The notes under the pieces: model-generated
The model's input: the letters and a program-made list of their open reading frames with translations, nothing else
What the model was told of the DNA's origin: nothing
Databases searched by the model: none
Translations under genes and position numbers: made by a program
Shown here: positions 37,990-47,997 of the stretch, in pieces
Layout of the letters: every line of letters begins with the position of its first letter
How positions within the stretch are numbered: position 1 is the first letter of the stretch
Assembly (NCBI GenBank): GCA_040755755.1
Contig: JBFLZW010000087.1
Location: 41,638-105,637 of the forward strand
Direction of reading: 5' to 3'
From: a bacterium
GTDB lineage: Bacteria; SZUA-182; DTGQ01
DNA: 64,000 nucleotides

Positions 37990-39567
37990 ATGCGTTTTTT
38001 CAATACGGCTGGGCCGGTAAGGTGTGAGGAACACTACTGTTTACCCCCCCTTGGACGGCTTGACCTTGAAGAAATACTGTCCCTCATTGCCCAGAAAAAA
38101 TACTTTGTCCTCCATGCACCACGGCAAACCGGAAAAACCACCTGTCTTCTGGCGCTGATGGATTATCTCAACGCTACAGGCAGCTATCGGTGTTTGTACT
38201 TCAATGTGGAAGCGGCTCAGGCTGCCAGAGAGGAAGTGCGGCAGGGCATGAGGGCTATACTGAGCGAGATGGCCTCCAGTGCTGTAGATTTCCTGAAAGA
38301 TGACTTCTTGAAAACCCGATGGTTGAAGGTTCTGGAAGAAAGTGGGGAATATGCGGCTTTGGGTGAGTTGCTTTCCCTTTGGGCCAAAGAAAGCCAACTC
38401 CCCCTGGTTATTTTTATCGATGAGATCGATTCACTCATCGGAGACACCCTGATTTCCGTATTACGTCAATTACGGGCAGGATATTCCAAACGTCCGGCCA
38501 TGTTCCCTCAGAGCATCGTGCTGTGCGGTGTGCGGGATGTGAGAGACTACCGGATACATTCTGCCACAGACAAAGCGATTATTACCGGGGGAAGCGCTTT
38601 TAATGTAAAAGCAGAATCTCTTCGCCTTGGAAGCTTCTCCAGGGATGAAGTATTGGCTCTTTATGGAGAGCACACGGAAGAGACAGGCCAGGAATTTGCT
38701 GATGGAGCCCTGGACCTGGTTTGGAACTTAACCCAGGGCCAGCCCTGGCTGGTAAATGCTTTGGGCTATGAGGTTTGTTTTAAAATGAAGGAGGGGCGTG
38801 ACCGAAATAAGCAAATTTCAGCCACGATGATTCAACAGGCCAAAGAAAATATCATTCTGAGAAGGGACACCCACCTCGACCAGTTGGCTGATAAACTCCA
38901 GGAAGCCAGGGTCCGTCGGGTGATTGAGCCAATACTCGAGGGACTTAAAGAGCCGGAGCAGATTCCTACGGAAGACCTGTCATATGTAATAGACCTGGGA
39001 TTAGTGAGAGTTGATGGGCAATTGCGCATAGCAAACCGGATCTATCAGGAGGTGATTCCCAGAGAGCTGACCTACAGCACCCAGGTCACTATCTCGGAGC
39101 AGCCTTCATGGTATACTGGTCCGAATGGCCAGCTCGACATGAATAAGCTTCTTGGCTCGTTTCAGGAATTTTTCCGTGAACATTCGGAGCACTGGGTGGA
39201 GCGGTTTCAGTACAAAGAGGCAGGCCCTCAACTGCTGCTGCAAGCCTTCCTTCAGAGGATCATCAATGGCGGAGGCCGCATCGAGAGGGAATATGGTCTT
39301 GGCAGGATGCGGACCGACCTTCTCATTATCTGGCCTTATAAAGGTGGTATTCAAAAGGTGGTGATTGAGCTTAAGGTACTCTATAAATCGCTTGATGATA
39401 CTATTGAGCAGGGGCTGAAACAGATAGTTGAATATATGGACCGATGCAATACGGATCAGGGCTATCTGGTGATCTTTGACCGGAGTGAAGGGAAAAAGTG
39501 GGAGGAAAAAATATTCGAACGGGAAGAGGAATATCAAAACAAAAGGATTACCATCTGGGGAATGTGA
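37990..39567 (+). CDS. AAA-ATPase with C-terminal PD-(D/E)XK nuclease-like domain
   Basis: This 525-residue protein has P-loop HAPRQTGKTTCLLALMDYL (about 43-61) and Walker B LPLVIFIDEIDSL (about 136-148), an STAND/ORC-like AAA ATPase, then a winged-helix-like middle. The C-terminal 110 residues carry GRMRTDLLIIWP and VVIELKVLYK, the D...ExK pattern of PD-(D/E)XK nucleases. Such two-part proteins are common in bacterial genomes and mostly uncharacterised. A defence or DNA-repair role is possible but not shown. GGGAGGG precedes ATG 37990. The gene is flanked by repeat elements on both sides. Confidence 0.75.
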   Translation: MRFFNTAGPVRCEEHYCLPPLGRLDLEEILSLIAQKKYFVLHAPRQTGKTTCLLALMDYLNATGSYRCLYFNVEAAQAAREEVRQGMRAILSEMASSAVDFLKDDFLKTRWLKVLEESGEYAALGELLSLWAKESQLPLVIFIDEIDSLIGDTLISVLRQLRAGYSKRPAMFPQSIVLCGVRDVRDYRIHSATDKAIITGGSAFNVKAESLRLGSFSRDEVLALYGEHTEETGQEFADGALDLVWNLTQGQPWLVNALGYEVCFKMKEGRDRNKQISATMIQQAKENIILRRDTHLDQLADKLQEARVRRVIEPILEGLKEPEQIPTEDLSYVIDLGLVRVDGQLRIANRIYQEVIPRELTYSTQVTISEQPSWYTGPNGQLDMNKLLGSFQEFFREHSEHWVERFQYKEAGPQLLLQAFLQRIINGGGRIEREYGLGRMRTDLLIIWPYKGGIQKVVIELKVLYKSLDDTIEQGLKQIVEYMDRCNTDQGYLVIFDRSEGKKWEEKIFEREEEYQNKRITIWGM

Positions 39568-39575
39568 GGGAATTG

Positions 39576-39887
39576 GTCTTAGACAGAATGGCACTTACAT
39601 AAGCTAAGCTTATAATATAGAGAGAACACAAAGCGCACAGGGGAAAACGATCTCCCGCAGAGACGCAGAGGCGCAGAGAGCAACCAATCCGGCAAGGGCC
39701 TGATGAAAGTCGGGATATCCCGATGTGTCAACGGCCTGGAAGCAAGCAAAAAGTAAAAAGGCACAAGGAGGAACTTATTTTACTTTTACTTTTCAATGAC
39801 ATCCTCTGCGTCTCAGCGTCTCTGCGGGAAAATTACTAATTCTTATGTAAGTGCCATTCGTCTTAGACAGAATGGCACTTACATAAG
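39576..39887. mobile_element. MITE-like repeat, copy 1, with GAATGGCACTTACATAAG ends
   Basis: GAATGGCACTTACATAAG (39586-39603) recurs inverted at 39842-39859, giving a 274-bp unit with a nested inverted pair (cccgcagagacgcagag near 39653 and ctctgcg...gtctctgcggg near 39803-39832). The ten bases gtcttagaca precede the left end and follow the right end, like a target duplication. A further GAATGGCACTTACATAAG starts at 39870, so 28 bases (39576-39603 and 39860-39887) are exactly repeated. No coding frame is seen inside. Confidence 0.7.
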
Positions 39888-41294
39888 CCAGTGCCGCTTT
39901 TTCCCTCCCGTTGCCGCTGCCGGGGCCGCCGCCGGAGCGGGCGGAGGGCTCAGAATTCCCAGTTTCAGCTCGATATTATCCTTTATCCAATGCTCATCCC
40001 ACCATTCAATCGGATTGACAAACGTTCCGCCAATCATCATGGAAAGATGGAGGTGGTCTCCACCAGCCCAGCCGGTATCGCCGGTAATGCCGATTGTCTG
40101 GCCGATGGTTACTTTTTGACCGGCGGTGACGGAGAAATTACTGAGGTGACTGTACATACTGAAGACGTTCTGGCCATGATCAAGGATGATTGTTTTGCCA
40201 TAGATCCCCAAGTCACCCTGGTAGATTACCAGGCCGCTGTTGGCAGCGGGCACGGGGGAGTGAGCCAGCGAGGCCAGATCCAATCCCAGATGGGTCTGCT
40301 CATCGATTTTACTGCCATTATAAATATAGATACGATGATCGGCGTATAAGGCCGATGGCTCGGCATTCGGCAGCCGTAAAAATTTTCCTTTCCACAAGCA
40401 TTCAGGCTGAGATTTCTGGCAAATTTCCCTGAGTTGCCGGTGGCTTTGATCCCGCCAGTAGTTATTGATTCTTAAAAAGGCATCGGTCAGCGACATTCCC
40501 GGCAAAGTATTATCCATGGCATAAAATTGCGGGATCTTTTTTTTCAGGAAATCGTCGGAGATGGTCAGGGAATCCTGCCGGAAAGCCTTTTTCTTTAAGA
40601 GATAATAAAAGCTGACTCTGGCTTCATTGCCCGCTTCATCCGCTGAGATCAACTCGATTCTGGGGTCCGGCTGATCATAGGGCAGCGCAAAATAAACCAC
40701 ATGCGCCAGGGGATTGCTTTCTGTTTTGACTGCAAACCCGGGATAAAAGGCATCGCCTACCTGGACGCCATCTTTTATTGAATCTTCGGATGTCTGGTAA
40801 ACAGCAAAGCCGGTGCCGCCCTGATTCAGATAATGCTGAGTGCTCAGGCATACGAGGTTTGGCGGTATCCGGTCGAGGGTAAAGGATTGCTCCTCGATCG
40901 TGGTATTTCCGGTCAGTTTGTTCCGCCAGGAATAATCGCGGGCTGTTACCACGAACGTAAGCGGTCCTTCCTTGACCTTCATCGCTGCCGGATCAAAAGG
41001 TATCTGGATGGTTTTGCGGATGGTGTTCTTTCTGTTCCAGAGCAGGCTGCCAGGCAGTTCTTCGCTATAGATTTCATTTTGTGAATCACGTTGTACTATG
41101 GCAATGTGTATGCTGCGAAGGCCGCTTCCCAGGTCCTCTATGTGAAAATTCAGGGTTTGAGGTTTATTGAGATATTTTACCTTGATATCATGGCTGATCT
41201 TCGGCCCCTGTGATTCCAGCTTCCTGATCCAGGACCAGATCAAAGCGATGGTAAGGATAAGGATAACAATAAGGAGAAGGATTCTTTTATTCAT
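39879..41294 (-). CDS. M23-family metallopeptidase (LytM-like)
   Basis: This 471-residue protein has one N-terminal membrane anchor (about 4-20), Ig-like beta segments, and a C-terminal M23 domain with HLGLDLAS (His and Asp zinc ligands, about 337-344) and GGDHLHLSM (HxH, about 421-429). It should cleave peptide cross-links of peptidoglycan in the periplasm or act as an EnvC-like activator. The tail APAPAAAPAAATGG is low-complexity, and the last residues with the stop come from the adjoining repeat element. It is the last gene downstream of the V-type ATPase. Confidence 0.85.
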   Translation of the reverse strand: MNKRILLLIVILILTIALIWSWIRKLESQGPKISHDIKVKYLNKPQTLNFHIEDLGSGLRSIHIAIVQRDSQNEIYSEELPGSLLWNRKNTIRKTIQIPFDPAAMKVKEGPLTFVVTARDYSWRNKLTGNTTIEEQSFTLDRIPPNLVCLSTQHYLNQGGTGFAVYQTSEDSIKDGVQVGDAFYPGFAVKTESNPLAHVVYFALPYDQPDPRIELISADEAGNEARVSFYYLLKKKAFRQDSLTISDDFLKKKIPQFYAMDNTLPGMSLTDAFLRINNYWRDQSHRQLREICQKSQPECLWKGKFLRLPNAEPSALYADHRIYIYNGSKIDEQTHLGLDLASLAHSPVPAANSGLVIYQGDLGIYGKTIILDHGQNVFSMYSHLSNFSVTAGQKVTIGQTIGITGDTGWAGGDHLHLSMMIGGTFVNPIEWWDEHWIKDNIELKLGILSPPPAPAAAPAAATGGKKRHWLM

Positions 41295-41350
41295 GAAATC
41301 GACCTCTTAGTCAGGTTTTGGGATGTTGACTCAAACCTGACAGGCATTGG

Positions 41351-41974
41351 TTAATGTGCGCGGATAATATCTTTTATTTTCATGAGGCGGGAATTATTTG
41401 AACGCTCGATCTCATCCAGTTTAAACCTGATAAATCGTACCGTCTCTTCCAGCTGTGGTATGAGAAAATATTCAAGAGCATTAACTCGTCTGCGGATCTT
41501 CCCGATTTCCTGAGCCATAAGCCTTACCGTCGCTTCCAGTTCGGCCATTTTCAAAATCTCAGGGAAAATTTCCTGCAGGGAAGTGAGAGCAGAATCCAGT
41601 TCCAGCGGCGTATTCATAAGCCCGTATGAAAATGAATCGACCTTGCCCTCCATCGTTAATTGAGGAATCATGACATTCATGATACTCTTTTCCGACATTC
41701 GAATCAGCAATTTCCCTTTGGGATAATTTAAGGCATCCTCAATGATTTCCTCTGAAGAGGAGGTGGCTTTGGCCAGGAGGAATGTCTTCAATATTTCAGG
41801 AAGAGCAGTGTCAACCAGGATTCTCTGCTTTCTATAGGCATCGACCAGGGATGAAAATTCCTTGATCAATCCTTCCAGTTTATCCTTTAAAAGATGATGT
41901 CCGCGCCTGGCAAAATCCAGCCTTTTGCGAAGGCGCTGCAAGATCATCCTGTTCGGATTTACATTGAGTCTCAT
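41351..41974 (-). CDS. ntpD: V/A-type ATPase subunit D
   Basis: This 207-residue central-rotor subunit has two long helices. It begins MRLNVNPNRMILQRLRKRL, then GHHLLKDKLEGLI, as in V/A-type D subunits, and ends with a coiled coil (RRVNALEYFLIPQLEETVRF). It has the same role as gamma in F-type enzymes. It is the last core gene of the ntp operon. Confidence 0.9.
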   Translation of the reverse strand: MRLNVNPNRMILQRLRKRLDFARRGHHLLKDKLEGLIKEFSSLVDAYRKQRILVDTALPEILKTFLLAKATSSSEEIIEDALNYPKGKLLIRMSEKSIMNVMIPQLTMEGKVDSFSYGLMNTPLELDSALTSLQEIFPEILKMAELEATVRLMAQEIGKIRRRVNALEYFLIPQLEETVRFIRFKLDEIERSNNSRLMKIKDIIRAH

Positions 41975-41996
41975 GGTTATCGGGTACCCCTAACTT

Positions 41997-43376
41997 TTAT
42001 TGAATGAGAGGTTTCAGGAATTCTTCTTTATAAGCGTCACGGACCCTTTTTAATTCTTCCATCGGCAGCCTGCTCAGCAGTCGCCATCCCATATCCAGTG
42101 TAGTCTCGATATTCCTGTTTTCATCCTCACGTTGCCGTACGAATTTATCCTCAAATGCATCGGCAAATTCCACGAATTTTAAATCCACCGGAGTCAGCGC
42201 TGATTCACCAAGAACAACAGCCAGTTCCTGGGCCTCCTTGCCGCGTGCATAAGCGGCAAACAACTGATTCAATAAATCCGAATGATCCTTTCTGGTCTTA
42301 TCCCTGCCAATACCCTTGTCTTTCAGCCTGGACAGTGAAGGTCGCACATCCACGGGCGGATATATTCCCTTGCGGTGCAGCTCACGCGAGAGGAATATCT
42401 GCCCCTCGGTAATGTAGCCGGTGAGGTCAGGGATGGGATGGGTCTTGTCATCTTCCGGCATGGTAAGGATAGGAATCTGGGTTATAGACCCATTTTTCCC
42501 TTTAATCCTTCCCGCCCGTTCATAGAGAGTGGCCAGGTCCGTATATAAATAGCCAGGATACCCGCGCCGTCCGGGAATCTCTTTGCGGGCTGCCGAGATC
42601 TCCCGCAAGGCCTCACAGTAATTGGTCATATCACTCAGGATTACCAGAACGTGCATATCCAGATCAAAGGCCAGGTATTCAGCACAGGTCAGGGCACTCC
42701 GGGGAAGGGCGATTCTTTCGATGGCCGGATCGTTGGCCAGATTGATGAAGAGTACCGTCTTGTTTATGGCTCCGGTCCGCTTAAAATCATTGACAAAAAA
42801 TTCCGCCTCTTCAAAGGTGATGCCCATGGCTGCAAAGACAACGGCAAACTTCTCTCCTTCCTTGAGTACCCGTGCCTGCCGTGCTATCTGGGCGGCAAAT
42901 TGCGGATGGGGCAATCCTGATCCGGAGAAAACCGGCAGCTTCTGCCCCCTGACCAGGGTGTTCATGCCATCGATGGTTGAAAATCCAGTCTGGATAAACT
43001 CATTGGGATAATTCCGGGCATAGGGATTAATAGGGTTGCCGTTAATGTCGAGTTTCTTTTCCGGAATTATTTCCGGCTTTCCGTCCTTCGGATTGCCAAA
43101 AGCATTAAAAACCCGGCCCAGAATGTCAGGTGAGACAGGAAACTCAATGCCATGTCCGACAAATTTGACCCTGCATTCATCCGGGTTCATGCTTTCCGCC
43201 CCTTCAAAGACCTGAACCAGAACCTTTTGCTGATTGGCTTCCAGCACCCGTCCCCGCCGGGTTTCCTGACTTGGCAGTCGTATCTGGACCAGTTCACCAA
43301 ACTTGACATCCTCGACTTCTTCAACCAACATCAGCGGCCCAAAGATCTGGGAGATAGTTTTATACTCTCTGCTCAA
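41997..43376 (-). CDS. ntpB: V/A-type ATPase subunit B
   Basis: This non-catalytic subunit has about 459 residues, with [31 protein letters not shown] and the arginine-finger region [13 protein letters not shown]. The open frame starts at ATG 43403. TTG 43376 is preferred because AAGGAG lies 6 bases upstream and family members start with xxxEYKTIS at this point. The upstream overlap with ntpA is 17 bases. Confidence 0.9.
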   Translation of the reverse strand: MSREYKTISQIFGPLMLVEEVEDVKFGELVQIRLPSQETRRGRVLEANQQKVLVQVFEGAESMNPDECRVKFVGHGIEFPVSPDILGRVFNAFGNPKDGKPEIIPEKKLDINGNPINPYARNYPNEFIQTGFSTIDGMNTLVRGQKLPVFSGSGLPHPQFAAQIARQARVLKEGEKFAVVFAAMGITFEEAEFFVNDFKRTGAINKTVLFINLANDPAIERIALPRSALTCAEYLAFDLDMHVLVILSDMTNYCEALREISAARKEIPGRRGYPGYLYTDLATLYERAGRIKGKNGSITQIPILTMPEDDKTHPIPDLTGYITEGQIFLSRELHRKGIYPPVDVRPSLSRLKDKGIGRDKTRKDHSDLLNQLFAAYARGKEAQELAVVLGESALTPVDLKFVEFADAFEDKFVRQREDENRNIETTLDMGWRLLSRLPMEELKRVRDAYKEEFLKPLIQ

Positions 43377-45144
43377 GTATAACTCCTTCCTTGTTTTCTT
43401 CAAGATCCTTAAACTGCTCCTTTATTTCGTTTTCCAAATCCTCGAACTTGAACAATGATTTCTCGTCGATATATTTAGCCCGGGCAATCTGTTCCCTGAC
43501 GGGCAAACGGGCGATCTTTTCAAAGGGAACATTACTTTTTATTGCCTTTGCGGCATACTTTCCGAACATCAAAATGATATTCAGCATCTTGAATTGCTTC
43601 GGGTAAGAAGTATAGGTATCCTCCTCCATGAAGGCATTTTGATGGAGGAAATCCTCCCTGATGGATTTGGCTATTTCCATAGTCAACTTATCTTCAGAGG
43701 ATAAGGCATCAAAGCCCACGAGCCTGACAATTTCGATGAGCTCCGATTCCTTCTGCAATATCTTCATGGCTTCAACCCGATTCGATTTCCAGTTTTTGTC
43801 TATCTTCTCACCCGCAGCCCTATCGACCTCGTCATTATAGAGCGAATAACTCTTCAGCCAGTCAATGGCCGGAAAATGCCGTCGTGAAGCAATGGCATCA
43901 TCAAGTCCCCAGAATACTTTCACCACCCGTAAAGTAGCCTGCACAACAGGCTCCGAGAGGTCTCCACCCGGCGGTGATACTGCACCGATAAGGCTTAAGG
44001 TGGCAGGTCTGTCATCCTGTCCCAGACACTTTACTCTTCCTGCCCGCTCATAGAAGCCCGCGATTCTGGAGCTTAAGTAAGCAGGGTATCCTTCCTCGCC
44101 CGGCATCTCCTCCAGACGGCCTGACATCTCCCGCATGGCCTCGGCCCAGCGGGAAGTGGAGTCAGCCATGAGGGCTACGTTATATCCCATATCCCGGAAG
44201 TATTCGGCAATGGTAATTCCGGTAAATACCGAAGCTTCCCGTGCAGCCACCGGCATGTTCGAGGTATTGGCTATCAAAACCGTTCTGTTCATTAAAGAAT
44301 CGCTGGTCCTCGGATCTTTGAGCTCCGGAAATTCAATGAGAACATCGGTCATCTCATTGCCGCGTTCACCACAGCCTACAAAAATGATGATATCGGCATC
44401 GCACCATTTGGCCAACTGGTGCTGGACAACGGTTTTCCCACTCCCGAATGGCCCCGGCACGCAGGCGGTGCCCCCCTTGCAGAGGGGAAAAAGCATATCG
44501 ATGATTCTCTGCCCGGTTACCAAAGGCTCTACGGGAGGCAGTTTTTGTTTCACCGGCCTTGGTTTTCTCACCGGCCAGCGCTGGAGCAGGTTTAATTTTT
44601 TGTCACCCTCTTTGGTAGTGAGGATGCAGACCGTCTCTTCAACGGTGAATTCTCCTTTCCTGATTTCTTTTACGACCCCTTCCAGGGGAAAGGGGACCAT
44701 GATTTTATGCTTGACTATTTTGGTCTCCTGAACGAATCCGACCATGTCTCCGGCAGAAACCTTATCCCCTTTTTTGACGGCTGGTTCAAACAGCCATTTT
44801 TTATCGCGAGGTATGGCAGGGCTTTCGATTCCCCTCACGATGTAATCGCCATACAAAGATTGCAGGGCATCCAGGGGTCTTTGAACCCCATCAAAAATAG
44901 ATCCAATGAGCCCTGGTCCCAGTTCGACGCTTAAGGGTTCGTTAACGAGGTAAACAGGGTCTCCTGGTCCGATACCGTCAGTTTCCTCATAAACTTGAAT
45001 AGAACACAATTTTTCCCTAATCTCGATAATCTCTCCCAGCAGCTTTTGATCGCTCACCCTGGCGATCTCGAACATTCTGGCACCCTCCAGGCCTTCGGCT
45101 ACAACGAGCGGGCCAGCAACCTTAATTATTCTTCCTACTCCCAT
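43360..45144 (-). CDS. ntpA: V/A-type ATPase catalytic subunit A
   Basis: This 594-residue protein has P-loop [17 protein letters not shown] (about 232-248), [13 protein letters not shown] with the catalytic Glu, and the non-homologous region (about 115-190) that marks V/A-type A subunits. [24 protein letters not shown] matches the conserved core. It hydrolyses or makes ATP at the interface with subunit B. It starts within the 3' end of ntpG. Confidence 0.94.
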   Translation of the reverse strand: MGVGRIIKVAGPLVVAEGLEGARMFEIARVSDQKLLGEIIEIREKLCSIQVYEETDGIGPGDPVYLVNEPLSVELGPGLIGSIFDGVQRPLDALQSLYGDYIVRGIESPAIPRDKKWLFEPAVKKGDKVSAGDMVGFVQETKIVKHKIMVPFPLEGVVKEIRKGEFTVEETVCILTTKEGDKKLNLLQRWPVRKPRPVKQKLPPVEPLVTGQRIIDMLFPLCKGGTACVPGPFGSGKTVVQHQLAKWCDADIIIFVGCGERGNEMTDVLIEFPELKDPRTSDSLMNRTVLIANTSNMPVAAREASVFTGITIAEYFRDMGYNVALMADSTSRWAEAMREMSGRLEEMPGEEGYPAYLSSRIAGFYERAGRVKCLGQDDRPATLSLIGAVSPPGGDLSEPVVQATLRVVKVFWGLDDAIASRRHFPAIDWLKSYSLYNDEVDRAAGEKIDKNWKSNRVEAMKILQKESELIEIVRLVGFDALSSEDKLTMEIAKSIREDFLHQNAFMEEDTYTSYPKQFKMLNIILMFGKYAAKAIKSNVPFEKIARLPVREQIARAKYIDEKSLFKFEDLENEIKEQFKDLEENKEGVILEQRV

Positions 45145-45473
45145 GAATGATTATCTCCTTTTGAGATTAAGTCAATCCCTACAGCCCGTTCAATGATCTT
45201 CTTCATTTCAATAAGGCTGGTATTCTGGCTTCCCTTATGGCCTGGTATGATGACAATGATGTTTTCAGCCCTTTGCCGTAATTGGCTTATCTCGGCTCCT
45301 ATGGGCAAGGCAATGGATTCGGTGATCAAAATAATGCCATACGAGCTATCAAAAGCAAGCTCATTCAGTTTTCTCAGGCCTTCTTCAGGTCTGGTAACCG
45401 GAAAAACCTCCACTCCCATGCCCTTAAAACAGAGCAGGACATCTTTTTCCCCGATAGAAGCGACTTTAGACAT
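45135..45473 (-). CDS. ntpG: V/A-type ATPase subunit F
   Basis: This 112-residue protein has a CheY-like small fold beginning [20 protein letters not shown], with [10 protein letters not shown] in the middle, as in V/A-type F (NtpG in Enterococcus). It sits on the central rotor with D. It overlaps the ends of both neighbours (ntpC by 8 bases, ntpA by 10), which shows tight coupling. Confidence 0.88.
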   Translation of the reverse strand: MSKVASIGEKDVLLCFKGMGVEVFPVTRPEEGLRKLNELAFDSSYGIILITESIALPIGAEISQLRQRAENIIVIIPGHKGSQNTSLIEMKKIIERAVGIDLISKGDNHSWE

Positions 45474-46488
45474 ATCCCTGCCTCACCTTGACCCTTATCA
45501 AGTCCTCCGTCACGTGGTTAATCTTGGCTATGATAATGATCTTGATGTTTAATACTTCCATGAAAAGTGCCGCTGTGTAGGCGAACGCGACCTCGATGCC
45601 AAACGGTATGTATTTTGCTCTCTTGAGAATATCCATGAGAAAGTCATCACACCGTTTCTCAAGACCTAATGCTGTTGAAGACATCTCACGGGATGCTCCC
45701 TGCCCGGTGAAGACATCCCGATAACCATGACCGGACAGCATCAAAGGCCATCTATCGTACGATGCCTCATATAACTCCAGCATGATATTCATGGTCAATC
45801 CGGACTGGGGAGGAATGAATACAATATCTGAAATCATAGCGGCAGGCGCTCCCAGGGCTTTCAGCCGCCAGAGCGCACAGAGGTTCTTCAATTCTATGAA
45901 GCTCTGGGTATATTTTCGCATCATCTCATTCGATGATGCATCGGCCATCTGATGAAGAATGGCAAGCATCTGACGGTCAGCCTCAAAATCAACAGCCTGT
46001 AATGACTTCTTTTCCCGGTATTTGCGAATTACCTCCCGGTATGCCGTCAGGTATTCCTGAGGGATTTCATCCCCCTTAAAGGCAGAACCATAGAACTGCG
46101 TATCTTCCAGCCTCTGCTCGCTCAACTCTTCATTCCGCGGAAGCTGACTGAGGTAAGACTTTATTCCGGCCTTGAAACTCTGGATATTCCCTCGTACGGT
46201 AAAATAATCATAGACAAGAGTCTGGGGAGAGTATTTCCTGATCCACTGGAGCTTGGCTGCCAGATGATCGTTGAGAATCTTTTCATAGTCGAAAAGGTCC
46301 TCCTCTTGGCGCACAATGGATTTATACGGAGAATCAGACAGGGACCGGAGCAGCTCATACTGGTCTTTGGCCGAGATAAGAGACTGATATTGATTCGGAG
46401 AAATCAGTTCCTTCTCCAGGGCCTTTATTCGTCCGGATAGATAATTCCACCTTGTTTCCTCTTGAGCCTTTTGAGCTAGAGATCTCAT
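45466..46488 (-). CDS. ntpC: V/A-type ATPase subunit C (AC39/V0d type)
   Basis: This 340-residue helical protein links the rotor shaft to the membrane ring. WNYLSGRIKALEKELIS near the start and FIELKNLCALWRLKALGA (about 216-233) fit the V-type AC39/C family. It lies between ntpE and ntpG, as in the Enterococcus operon. Confidence 0.87.
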   Translation of the reverse strand: MRSLAQKAQEETRWNYLSGRIKALEKELISPNQYQSLISAKDQYELLRSLSDSPYKSIVRQEEDLFDYEKILNDHLAAKLQWIRKYSPQTLVYDYFTVRGNIQSFKAGIKSYLSQLPRNEELSEQRLEDTQFYGSAFKGDEIPQEYLTAYREVIRKYREKKSLQAVDFEADRQMLAILHQMADASSNEMMRKYTQSFIELKNLCALWRLKALGAPAAMISDIVFIPPQSGLTMNIMLELYEASYDRWPLMLSGHGYRDVFTGQGASREMSSTALGLEKRCDDFLMDILKRAKYIPFGIEVAFAYTAALFMEVLNIKIIIIAKINHVTEDLIRVKVRQGYV

Positions 46489-46530
46489 AGTTTGGACCTG
46501 TTTTTTGCCATGAATTCATGAGCTAAATGG

Positions 46531-47115
46531 TTAAAAAAGCACCCGGGAGATTTCGGGCTTCAACTCTTCTTTCTTATCAGCTATTATCTGCTGTAAAGAG
46601 CAATCTATTTCCGCCTTTTCGCCCCGGAGGATAAAACCTCCCTGAATATCGTGAGAGGTAACAATTTTTAACCGCAGACCTTCTTTCCGGGTCTTTTTTA
46701 AGAGAGCATTAACCCAGTCCTGGGTGATTCTGCCATGATCCTTTTGGCTGATAATCAGAGTATCCACCCCGAAGGTAAGGTTTTCAGCGAGGTAGCGGGC
46801 AATAATATCAAGATATTTCCTGTCCTCAAGCTGTAATATTCTTTCAATGGCCTTATCGAATACCTCATCAATGAGCTGGTTCTTTAACCGTAACACCTCG
46901 GCACTCGTATTTGCCCTGTATTCAGTAAGAAGCCGCTCTTCCTCAAGGGCCAGAGCTGTTTTTTCATTCTCTATTTCTGCTTTATACCGTGCCTCAGCAT
47001 TTCTTCCGGCCTCCTCGCGCGCCATTCTGACCTTTTCTTCAGCTTCCCTGATGATCCGGCTTGCTTGTGCTTCAGCCTCTTCCAGGATTTTTTGTCGTAT
47101 TTTCTCAAGGCTCAC
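46531..47115 (-). CDS. ntpE: V/A-type ATPase peripheral stalk subunit E
   Basis: This 194-residue protein starts at GTG 47115, with AAGGGA 7 bases upstream. The long open frame that runs to 47700 is an overlap with ntpK in another phase. The N-terminal 90 residues are a charged coiled coil (EEAEAQASRIIREAEEKVRM). The C-terminal part forms the globular head (LKIVTSHDIQGGFILRGEKA) that holds the catalytic hexamer. Confidence 0.88.
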   Translation of the reverse strand: MSLEKIRQKILEEAEAQASRIIREAEEKVRMAREEAGRNAEARYKAEIENEKTALALEEERLLTEYRANTSAEVLRLKNQLIDEVFDKAIERILQLEDRKYLDIIARYLAENLTFGVDTLIISQKDHGRITQDWVNALLKKTRKEGLRLKIVTSHDIQGGFILRGEKAEIDCSLQQIIADKKEELKPEISRVLF

Positions 47116-47159
47116 GATTGATTCCCTTGTATGGTATAAGTAAGGTTGTGGTTGATGAG

Positions 47160-47675
47160 CTAAAATTTTGTTCCGGTAACCCAGATCAATAACAGGATGT
47201 TGGCCAAAAGCGCAATAACAGCATAGGTCTCGACCAGAGCTGGAATAAGAATAGCCTTTCCAGCCTCTGAAGGCTGTTTGGCGACCATGTTTGCCGCTAC
47301 GGCAGAGGCCTTTCCCTGATAGATGGCGCTCATTAATTCTACCAGGCCGGTGCCAAGGCCTAAAAAGAAGACAACCAGTCCCTGGGAAGGCGATATGGTT
47401 ATCGTCCCCGCTATCAATCCACAGCGCAAGGCCGCCATAATAGCGCAGATAAATCCATAAAAACCCTGGGTACCGGGAAGTGCCATAATCACCAGAAGCT
47501 GCCCGAACAGGTCTGGTTTCTCGGACAATATCCCACCTGCCTGACTGCCCGCAATCAAGATACCTTTTGCTGAACCTAACCCGCCCAAAGTAAATACCAA
47601 AATAGCCCCCAGAGCTGCCAAACCTGCGCCTGTCTGCACAAAAAAGAGATTGAGCATCTGTTGCCAAGAACTCAT
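47160..47675 (-). CDS. ntpK: V/A-type ATPase proteolipid K, Na+-type
   Basis: This protein has 171 residues with four helices, a double-hairpin c subunit. The ligands known for Na+ in Enterococcus hirae NtpK are all kept: Leu66, Thr69 and Gln70 in ALPGTQGFYGF, Gln120 in SAIYQGKASA and Glu149 in PALVETYAVI. Na+ transport is therefore predicted. ATG 47675 has GGGAGG 9 bases upstream; ATG 47684 touches it and is less likely. A 322-bp gap separates it from ntpI, so a second promoter may exist there. Confidence 0.9.
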   Translation of the reverse strand: MSSWQQMLNLFFVQTGAGLAALGAILVFTLGGLGSAKGILIAGSQAGGILSEKPDLFGQLLVIMALPGTQGFYGFICAIMAALRCGLIAGTITISPSQGLVVFFLGLGTGLVELMSAIYQGKASAVAANMVAKQPSEAGKAILIPALVETYAVIALLANILLLIWVTGTKF

Positions 47676-47684
47676 TCTTTTCAT

Positions 47685-47997
47685 CCTCCCTGTAACCCAA
47701 GTTACAAATTTTGCCTATTGCCCTGATTTAAGTATTTAATTCCTGGTTACTCAGTTCCTGATATACTTTTTACCAACATTCGAATAACTAACGCTGCCTG
47801 CCATAAAACTTTCCTGCCATAACGTAAATGCAGGTAAACCGCAGAGACCTCAGAGGTACAAAGGGATAACCACACGTTGAACAGCTATGAAGAACCATGA
47901 TGATTAATTTTTATTGACAATCTGTAATTATTGAGAGACATTTGTTATGCTGAGATCGCTTGAAGGAAGAGGTAAATTCTATTTTACCTTAATCAAT
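47685..47997. other. Gap between ntpI and ntpK
   Basis: This 313-bp gap inside the V-type operon has no frame worth calling. It contains a short cgcagagacctcagaggtac tract (about 47840-47859) of the dispersed repeat type. No clear minus-strand promoter was found by eye. Confidence 0.4.

Noticed and set aside
46531-47700. 389-residue minus-strand frame as one protein
   Set aside because: Its first half is an out-of-phase reading of ntpK. Only the part from GTG 47115 is the E subunit.
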